19,558 nucleotides of DNA. It comes from Rhodobacter sp. Its GTDB lineage: Bacteria > Pseudomonadota > Alphaproteobacteria > Rhodobacterales > Rhodobacteraceae. Made by a program: the position numbers and the translations under genes. Shown piece after piece: positions 14,642 to 19,558 of this stretch. Below the pieces are notes generated by a model. It did not search any database and was not told the origin of the DNA. It saw only the letters and a program-made list of their open reading frames with translations. The first letter of the stretch is position 1. Each line of letters begins with the position of its first letter. The DNA lies in NCBI GenBank assembly GCA_003536295.1, contig DPZQ01000076.1, positions 1-19,558 on the forward strand, given 5' to 3'.

Positions 14642-16158
14642 CAGATTATAAGACTTTCGCCCGTCATTTCGGGGGGTTGCTCAAGGCCCATCAGCGCCAA
14701 AAGCGTGGGGGCAAGATCGGCTAGACACCCGTCACGCATCCCCACCCCTTTGGGGCCATTGACCAAAATAACAGGCACCAAATTGGTGGTATGCGCTGTA
14801 TGCGCGCCGCCAGTTTCAAGATTGATCATGGCTTCACAATTACCATGATCTGCGGTCACGATCATCGCCCCGCCTGCGGCCAAAAGGGCTTTTTGCACTT
14901 GGCCAAGAGCGATGTCCACCGCCTCGCAGGCGGTGATGGCGGCAGCCAGATCGCCCGTATGACCCACCATGTCAGGGTTAGCAAAATTGGCCACGATCAG
15001 GTCATAACCAGCAGCAATCGCGTCACAAAGATGAAGAGTCACGTCGGGAGCCGACATTTCAGGCTGCAGGTCATAGGTCGCAACTTTGGGCGAAGGGGCC
15101 ATATAGCGCTCCTCCCCCGCCAACACCACTTCCGAACCACCGTTCAAGAAAAAGGTGACATGGGGATATTTCTCGGTTTCGGCGATGCGAAACTGGCGTT
15201 TGCCATTTTGGGCAACCCATGCGCCCAATGTATTCTGCAAAACAGGTTTGGGATAGGCAGTAGTCATAAAGACATCATGGGCTTTGGAATAATCAACCAT
15301 GCCAAGGGCCGCACCAAATTGGGGTCTTTGACCAATGTCAAAGTTCGCAAAGTCAGGGGCGAGCAGTGCCGACAAAATCTCACGCGCGCGGTCGGCGCGG
15401 AAATTCAGACAGAAAAGCCCATCCCCTCGGGCAACGCCTTGATAATCATCTAAGATCGCGGGGGTTAGAAACTCATCCAAAATATCTTGATCATAGCTTT
15501 GATTTATAGCTTCTTTTAGGCTTTTGTGCGGGGCGCCTTTTGCGAAAACAATCGCCTCATAGGCGCGCGAAACACGCTCCCATCGATTATCGCGATCAAG
15601 TGCCCAATAGCGCCCGATCAGCGTGCCTACACTTGCCCCTTGCGGCAGATGCGCTTCCAAATCGGCAGCATAGGCCAGCGCCGAGGCGGGGGCCACATCA
15701 CGCCCGTCGGTGATCGCATGCACCACCACGGGCACTCCCATTTGGGTGATCGCATGAATGGCGGCTTTCATATGGTTGATATGGCAATGCACGCCACCAT
15801 CAGACAAAACCCCCAAAAGATGCGCCTTCTTGTCCGAGGCTTTAAGCGTTTCGCAAAAATTGCGCAGGGCTGGGTTTTGGGCAAAGCTGCCCTCTTCTAT
15901 CGCAAGATCAATCGCGCCCAAATCCATAGGCACCACACGTCCCGCGCCGATATTGGTATGGCCGACCTCGGAATTGCCCATCTGGCCTGTGGGCAGGCCA
16001 ACGGCTTTGCCATGTGTGACCACTTTCGCGTGCGGCGCCTGGGCCCACATCGAATCAAAATTTGGGGTCTTGGCCAAAAGCGGGGCATTGCCCGTTTTGA
16101 CGCTACTTAGGCCCCATCCGTCTAAAATGCACAGAACCACGGGTTTATAATGTGTCAC
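14641..16158 (-). CDS. gpmI: 2,3-bisphosphoglycerate-independent phosphoglycerate mutase
   Basis: Interconverts 3- and 2-phosphoglycerate in glycolysis and gluconeogenesis with two Mn2+ ions. The preferred start is a GTG at 16158, which gives 505 residues (MTHYKPVVLCILDGWG) with AAAGGG six bases upstream. A second GTG at 16176 would add six residues and lacks such a site. Visible motifs are DGWG with metal-binding D13, the catalytic S63 in GQMGNSEVGHTNIGAGR, the substrate region FRADRAREIL, NFANPDMVGHTGD, and ADHGNCE followed by GGAHTAHTTNLVP for the second metal site. The length is normal for the family (about 505-515). It is the middle gene of the minus-strand run, separated from rlmH by a 46-bp gap that may hold an extra promoter (TATAGT) of low certainty. 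Confidence 0.97.
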   Translation of the reverse strand: MTHYKPVVLCILDGWGLSSVKTGNAPLLAKTPNFDSMWAQAPHAKVVTHGKAVGLPTGQMGNSEVGHTNIGAGRVVPMDLGAIDLAIEEGSFAQNPALRNFCETLKASDKKAHLLGVLSDGGVHCHINHMKAAIHAITQMGVPVVVHAITDGRDVAPASALAYAADLEAHLPQGASVGTLIGRYWALDRDNRWERVSRAYEAIVFAKGAPHKSLKEAINQSYDQDILDEFLTPAILDDYQGVARGDGLFCLNFRADRAREILSALLAPDFANFDIGQRPQFGAALGMVDYSKAHDVFMTTAYPKPVLQNTLGAWVAQNGKRQFRIAETEKYPHVTFFLNGGSEVVLAGEERYMAPSPKVATYDLQPEMSAPDVTLHLCDAIAAGYDLIVANFANPDMVGHTGDLAAAITACEAVDIALGQVQKALLAAGGAMIVTADHGNCEAMINLETGGAHTAHTTNLVPVILVNGPKGVGMRDGCLADLAPTLLALMGLEQPPEMTGESLII

Positions 16159-16204
16159 GACATGCCCTTTGTTCACTGATCTTGCCCGTAACTATATAAA
16201 ACAC

Positions 16205-16675
16205 TTAGGCGCGGTGATAGGGCCCTCCGGCCAGAATATTGGCCGCGCGGTATAATTGTTCACACAGCATCACCCGTACCAACATATGCGGCCAAACCAT
16301 CGCCCCAAATGACAAAGCATAATCCGCCTTTGCGCGCAGTGCGGGATCTATCCCGTCTGCACCACCGATCACAAAGGCCACATCGCCCCGCCCCGCATCT
16401 CGCCAATCGGCGAGATTTTGGGCAAAAATGGGGCTTGATTGCACTGCGCCGCGCTCATCCATCACCACGGTAAAGGCACCAGCGGGGATGATTTTGTCCA
16501 AAAGCATTGCCTCCGCCGCCATACCCCCACCTTTTTTATCTTCGACCTCATGCAAAGACAAAGGGCCAAGCCCCAAGGCTCGGCCCGTGCGGTCAAACCG
16601 CGCGCTATAATCATCAATCAATGCTTTTTCTGAGCCAGACCGCAATCGGCCAACAGCACAGATCTGCACCCGCAT
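16205..16675 (-). CDS. rlmH: 23S rRNA (pseudouridine(1915)-N(3))-methyltransferase RlmH
   Basis: SPOUT-class methyltransferase that methylates N3 of pseudouridine 1915 in helix 69 of 23S rRNA and acts on assembled 70S ribosomes. The ATG at 16675 gives 156 residues, the standard length; the frame continues 13 codons upstream inside rsfS, which is not family-like. The SAM-binding trefoil-knot loop is FVIGGADGID (residues 101-110). The C-terminal signature EQLYRAANILAGGPYHR (139-155) is diagnostic of the family. The start shares TGATG with the rsfS stop, so the pair is coupled; rsfS-rlmH is a very widespread pairing. Confidence 0.97.
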   Translation of the reverse strand: MRVQICAVGRLRSGSEKALIDDYSARFDRTGRALGLGPLSLHEVEDKKGGGMAAEAMLLDKIIPAGAFTVVMDERGAVQSSPIFAQNLADWRDAGRGDVAFVIGGADGIDPALRAKADYALSFGAMVWPHMLVRVMLCEQLYRAANILAGGPYHRA

Positions 16676-17055
16676 CAGTCGGCTTGCAGCCTGTGGGTTG
16701 CCCCTGGCAGCCACATTTTTTCCAGCTGATAAAAGTCGCGCACTTCGGGGCGGAAAATATGCACGATCACATCGCCCGTATCTATCAAGACCCAGTCGCC
16801 GGCTTCTTTGCCTTCGATTTTGCTCAATCTGCCAAAGTCATGCTTTAGCTTATCGACCAGTTTTTCCGAGATTGCCGAGACTTGACGCGACGAACGACCC
16901 GAGCAAATTACCATATAGTCGCCCATGTCTGAGCGACCACGCAAATCGATTTGAACAATTTCTTCGGCTTTATCGTCTTCTAGCGATGCAAGGATCGTAG
17001 TTAAGAGTACTTCAGAGCTAGGTTGGCCCTGTTCTTGAGCAAGGGTGGACGTCAT
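16675..17055 (-). CDS. rsfS: Ribosomal silencing factor RsfS
   Basis: RsfS binds uL14 of the large ribosomal subunit and blocks joining with the small subunit when nutrients are short. With the ATG at 17055 it has 126 residues. The DUF143 fold is recognisable from DDKAEEIVQIDLRGRSDMGDYMVICSGRSSRQV (residues 27-59) and GDWVLIDTGDVIVHIFRPEVRDFYQLEKMW. The frame stays open 23 codons upstream to a TTG at 17124, but those residues are not clearly family-like, and the GGAGG site at the TTG serves an ATG in another frame better. The 17055 ATG itself has no strong ribosome binding site and overlaps the stop of a short upstream frame as ATGA. A longer N-terminus (up to 149 residues) is possible. It heads the minus-strand run that includes rlmH, gpmI, envC, ctpA and rppH. 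Confidence 0.93.
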   Translation of the reverse strand: MTSTLAQEQGQPSSEVLLTTILASLEDDKAEEIVQIDLRGRSDMGDYMVICSGRSSRQVSAISEKLVDKLKHDFGRLSKIEGKEAGDWVLIDTGDVIVHIFRPEVRDFYQLEKMWLPGATHRLQAD

Positions 17056-17114
17056 ACGCGCGGCCCGTGGTCCGACCGGCAAACCGGTCGTAGGATCAGA
17101 ATGAGACAGGACAT
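17052..17114 (-). CDS. Possible 20-residue upstream ORF coupled to rsfS
   Basis: The sequence TTGGAGGACAATG puts a strong GGAGG three bases before an ATG at 17114. This frame reads 20 codons (MSCLILILRP then a basic part ending HGPRV) and stops with TGA at 17052-17054, which overlaps the rsfS ATG in the classic ATGA manner. It would explain how rsfS is translated without its own ribosome binding site. The alternative is that the same DNA encodes an extended rsfS N-terminus in another frame. Confidence 0.35.
   Translation of the reverse strand: MSCLILILRPVCRSDHGPRV
17073..17090 (-). promoter_or_regulatory. Hairpin just upstream of the rsfS start
   Basis: CGACCGG and CCGGTCG form a perfect 7-bp stem around TTTG (minus strand), ending 18 nt before the rsfS ATG at 17055 and lying inside the short upstream frame. 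A ribosome translating that frame would melt it. It could tune rsfS translation or pause decay. Confidence 0.4.
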
Positions 17115-17339
17115 TGTCCTCCAAGATTGCAAACCAATATGGTCAAATATATTAGTTCAAGAGTAACACCCTTTGGGTTTTGATTCAACGACCACGGGCG
17201 ACCCCATCCAATAGACTGCGCGCACGCGCGCGTACAGTGCAAAAACAGTGGAATTTTAAGGTTTTTTGTCGATTATTGCGCACAAAAGCCTAAAAAGCGG
17301 TGCTTGCTTTAGACAAAAGAACGGCGTAATTCATAAAGT

Positions 17340-17426
17340 ATGAATACTTATTTACTCATTGACGATCACGCACGCCTGCCTTGGCGGTTTTACGGATCTA
17401 CCCGTTCTGTGCGAGCATGCGCCTAA
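17340..17426 (+). CDS. Candidate leader peptide of the leuCD operon
   Basis: ATG at 17340 opens a 28-codon frame beginning MNTYLLIDDH, followed by RLPWRFYG and ending RACA, with TAA at 17424-17426, 57 bp before leuC. It contains three leucine codons, two adjacent (TTA CTC), and its stop codon is the loop of a hairpin. No ribosome binding site precedes it; if the weak promoter just upstream is real, the transcript would start almost at the ATG (leaderless). A role in leucine-dependent attenuation is inference. Confidence 0.35.
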   Translation: MNTYLLIDDHARLPWRFYGSTRSVRACA

Positions 17427-17436
17427 GGCGCCTCGT
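17411..17436 (+). promoter_or_regulatory. Hairpin in the leuC leader, candidate attenuator
   Basis: GCGCC (17419-17423) and GGCGC (17427-17431) pair perfectly around UAA, and GCGAG (17411-17415) pairs with CTCGT (17432-17436, one G-U), leaving a CAT bulge. The three-base loop is the stop codon of the 28-codon leader frame. No T-tract follows immediately, so it is not a standard intrinsic terminator. The leuC ribosome binding site (AAGGAC) is about 37 nt downstream. Confidence 0.4.
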
Positions 17437-17483
17437 CTGCCTACTTTCGCTTTCCCCCTCAACACCAGAATGAAGGACGCGCA

Positions 17484-18890
17484 ATGACCGCTCCACGCAC
17501 ACTTTATGATAAAATCTGGGATGACCATGTCGCCCACCAAGCAGATGATGGAACTTGCCTTTTGTATATAGACCGCCATTTGGTGCATGAAGTCACCAGC
17601 CCACAAGCCTTTGAAGGGCTGCGTATGACGGGACGCTCGGTGCGCGCACCCGATAAGACTATTGCAGTGCCAGATCACAACGTGCCCACAACTGCAGGGC
17701 GCGATTTGCATATCGACAACGAAGAATCACGCATTCAAGTTGACGCACTTGATAAAAATGCCAAAGATTTCGGCATTCACTATTACCCTGTGTCCGATGT
17801 GCGTCAAGGTATCGTGCATATCGTTGGGCCAGAACAAGGCTGGACCTTGCCCGGCATGACCGTAGTTTGCGGCGACAGCCATACCGCCACCCACGGTGCT
17901 TTTGGTGCTTTGGCGCACGGGATAGGCACATCCGAGGTTGAGCATGTCTTGGCCACGCAAACCCTGATCCAAAAAAAATCCAAAAATATGAAGGTTGAGA
18001 TCACCGGCTCTTTACGCCCAGGTGTGACAGCAAAAGACATCACTCTTTCAGTGATTGGCGCGACCGGAACGGCGGGTGGCACGGGCTATGTGATTGAATA
18101 TTGCGGCCAAGCCATTCGTGAATTGTCGATGGAAGGGCGCATGACCGTTTGCAACATGGCAATTGAGGGCGGCGCCCGCGCAGGTTTGATTGCCCCTGAC
18201 GAGAAAACCTATGCCTATTGCAACGGCCGACCTCATGCCCCCAAAGAGGCAGAGTGGGATAAGGCAGTGGCCTATTGGAAAACACTTTATACCGATGATA
18301 ACGCCCATTGGGATCTGGTGCTGACGCTTAAAGGTGAAGATATCGCACCTGTGGTCACTTGGGGCACCAGCCCCGAGGATGTTTTGCCAATTACGGGCGA
18401 AGTACCAGCCCCCGAAAGCTTTTCAGGCGGCAAGGTCGAGGCCGTTCAACGCGCCTTGGACTATATGGGACTAACGGCGGGGCAAAAATTAACCGACATC
18501 AAGATTGACACGGTTTTTATCGGGTCTTGCACCAATGGAAGGATCGAAGATCTGCGTGCCGCGGCAGCCATCCTGAAGGGCAAGAAAGTCAAACAGGGGA
18601 TACGCGCGATGGTCGTGCCCGGATCAGGCCTTGTGCGCGCACAAGCTGAAGCCGAGGGGCTGGCGCAGATCTTTTTGGACGCGGGCTTTGAATGGCGTTT
18701 GGCGGGCTGCTCGATGTGCTTGGCTATGAACCCCGATCAGCTGGCACCCGGTGAACGCTGCGCAGCCACTTCAAACCGCAATTTCGAAGGCCGCCAAGGC
18801 CGCGGTGGGCGCACACATCTTTTGTCGCCCGCGATGGCTGCAGCAGCTGCAATCACCGGACATCTGACCGACGTCCGCGAGATGATGTAA
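17484..18890 (+). CDS. leuC: 3-isopropylmalate dehydratase large subunit
   Basis: With LeuD it isomerises 2-isopropylmalate to 3-isopropylmalate, the second step of leucine synthesis, using a [4Fe-4S] cluster. The 468-residue length is standard. The cluster ligands are C349 (GSCTNGR), C409 and C412 (GCSMCLAMNPD). CGDSHTATHGAFGALAHGIGTSEVEHVLATQ (residues 129-159) is the aconitase-family active-site signature. The ATG at 17484 has AAGGAC upstream at a good spacing. leuD follows after nine bases. The long untranslated leader with a candidate peptide and hairpin suggests regulation by leucine supply. Confidence 0.97.
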   Translation: MTAPRTLYDKIWDDHVAHQADDGTCLLYIDRHLVHEVTSPQAFEGLRMTGRSVRAPDKTIAVPDHNVPTTAGRDLHIDNEESRIQVDALDKNAKDFGIHYYPVSDVRQGIVHIVGPEQGWTLPGMTVVCGDSHTATHGAFGALAHGIGTSEVEHVLATQTLIQKKSKNMKVEITGSLRPGVTAKDITLSVIGATGTAGGTGYVIEYCGQAIRELSMEGRMTVCNMAIEGGARAGLIAPDEKTYAYCNGRPHAPKEAEWDKAVAYWKTLYTDDNAHWDLVLTLKGEDIAPVVTWGTSPEDVLPITGEVPAPESFSGGKVEAVQRALDYMGLTAGQKLTDIKIDTVFIGSCTNGRIEDLRAAAAILKGKKVKQGIRAMVVPGSGLVRAQAEAEGLAQIFLDAGFEWRLAGCSMCLAMNPDQLAPGERCAATSNRNFEGRQGRGGRTHLLSPAMAAAAAITGHLTDVREMM

Positions 18891-18899
18891 GGAAAACCG

Positions 18900-19505
18900 A
18901 TGGAAAAATTCTCAAAAGTTACCGGCATTGCGGCCCCTATGCCTTTGATCAATATCGACACGGATATGATCATTCCCAAACAGTTTTTGAAAACCATCGC
19001 CCGCACGGGCCTTGGCAAAAACCTGTTTGACGAAATGCGCTACACGCAAGACGGAGCCGAAATTCCTGATTTCGTCTTGAACAAACCAGCCTATCGCGCG
19101 GCGCAAATTATTATTGCGGGCGATAATTTCGGTTGCGGTTCGTCGCGCGAACATGCGCCTTGGGCTTTACTTGATTTTGGCATTAGTTGTGTAATCTCGA
19201 CCTCGTTTGCTGATATTTTCTATAATAACTGCTTTAAAAACGGGATTCTGCCGATCGTTTTGCCAAAAGAGCAGGTCGACGCTTTAATGAAGGATGCCCA
19301 ACGCGGAGCCAATGCACGTATTAGCGTTGATCTTGAGGGCCAAACAGTTACCAGCTCGGATGGGCAATCTTACGCTTTTGAGGTCGACGCATTTCGCAAG
19401 CATTGCATGATGAACGGACTTGATGACATAGGGCTGACGTTGGAAAAAGCCCCATCCATCGACAGTTTCGAAAAAGCTGCGGTAGACCTGCGTCCTTGGG
19501 TTTAA
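18900..19505 (+). CDS. leuD: 3-isopropylmalate dehydratase small subunit
   Basis: Small subunit of the leucine-pathway isomerase; it supplies the swivelling domain that closes over the LeuC active site. The 201-residue length is normal. The start MEKFSKVTGIAAPMPLINIDTDMIIP and the loop GDNFGCGSSREHAPWAL (residues 74-90), which recognises the substrate side chain, identify the family. AAGGAAAA precedes the ATG, and the gap to leuC is nine bases, so the two are one transcript. A stem-loop follows the stop. leuB is the usual next gene, but the window ends before anything can be seen. Confidence 0.97.
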   Translation: MEKFSKVTGIAAPMPLINIDTDMIIPKQFLKTIARTGLGKNLFDEMRYTQDGAEIPDFVLNKPAYRAAQIIIAGDNFGCGSSREHAPWALLDFGISCVISTSFADIFYNNCFKNGILPIVLPKEQVDALMKDAQRGANARISVDLEGQTVTSSDGQSYAFEVDAFRKHCMMNGLDDIGLTLEKAPSIDSFEKAAVDLRPWV

Positions 19506-19532
19506 GTAGGGGCTTACCAAGCCAAACTACTT
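19504..19532 (+). terminator. Imperfect stem-loop after leuD
   Basis: AAGTAG (19504-19509) pairs with CTACTT (19527-19532), and the inner GGCTT (19511-19515) pairs with AAGCC (19519-19523) around ACC. An internal loop separates the two stems. The following TTTAAAATAAGG is not a clean T-tract. It may be a weak terminator or an intercistronic structure before the next leu gene. Confidence 0.35.
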
Positions 19533-19558
19533 TAAAATAAGGGGCTGTCCTAGATAAC

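Larger units (their letters stand above)
17115..17483. other. Divergent rsfS/leuC intergenic region
   Basis: About 370 bp separate the two transcription units. From the rsfS side it contains an AT-rich stretch (17135-17160) suited to an rsfS promoter, a strict purine-pyrimidine alternating run TGCGCGCACGCGCGCGTACA (17217-17236), two direct copies of ACAGTG (17234-17239 and 17245-17250) spaced by 11 bp, and then the leuC leader with a 28-codon frame and hairpin. A weak -35/-10 pair TTGCTT (17304-17309) and TAATTC (17327-17332) with a 17-bp spacer lies just before the leader ORF. No riboswitch or tRNA is recognised. Confidence 0.6.

Noticed and set aside
14791..15453. 220-codon open frame on the plus strand
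   Set aside because: Antisense to gpmI, composition of a shadow frame, and no recognisable domain or ribosome binding site.
15526..16110. 194-codon open frame on the plus strand
   Set aside because: It is antisense to gpmI, His/Arg-rich without family motifs, and mirrors the codon bias of the real gene.

Overview
The window is a piece of an alphaproteobacterial chromosome, most likely a marine Rhodobacteraceae (Roseobacter-group) genome of moderate G+C content. This rests on protein style (AccD beginning MNWISNYVRP, FolC beginning MTSGSDAILARMM, a 577-residue IlvD) and on the order rsfS-rlmH-gpmI-envC-ctpA-rppH, which I recall as typical of that group; the genus cannot be fixed from the sequence. 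It is dense core chromosome. I see no tRNA, rRNA, CRISPR array, insertion sequence or prophage.

Layout. 1-482: 3' end of an aromatic/aspartate aminotransferase, converging on a PRDX5-type peroxiredoxin (505-990, minus). 1101-2878: plus-strand pair of a ferredoxin-reductase-like flavoprotein and rsmD, converging on map (2897-3721, minus). 3837-6302: three plus-strand genes that overlap head to tail (molybdopterin-binding/CinA-like domain protein, GNAT acetyltransferase, OmpA-like exported protein). 6303-6922: a 620-bp AT-rich convergent gap with an apparent beta-barrel C-terminus remnant. 6923-9251: ilvD followed by an overlapping lipoprotein gene, minus strand. 9422-11589: accD-folC, plus strand. 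11592-17055: minus-strand run rsfS-rlmH-gpmI-envC-ctpA-rppH with 1-8 bp overlaps at three junctions. 17484-19505: leuC-leuD, plus strand.

Functionally, ilvD and leuCD serve branched-chain amino acid synthesis, accD fatty acid synthesis and folC folate. The rsfS-rppH run joins ribosome silencing and rRNA modification, glycolysis, cell-wall hydrolase activation, periplasmic proteolysis and mRNA 5'-end processing. The most interesting material lies between genes: a long dyad between the peroxiredoxin and flavoprotein genes; a 6-bp-arm dyad between ilvD and accD; a 20-codon ORF with an internal hairpin whose stop overlaps the rsfS start; a 28-codon candidate leader peptide before leuC whose stop codon lies in a hairpin loop; and the vestigial coding tail and FNR-like palindrome in the 620-bp gap. 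I found no clearly new multi-gene system.
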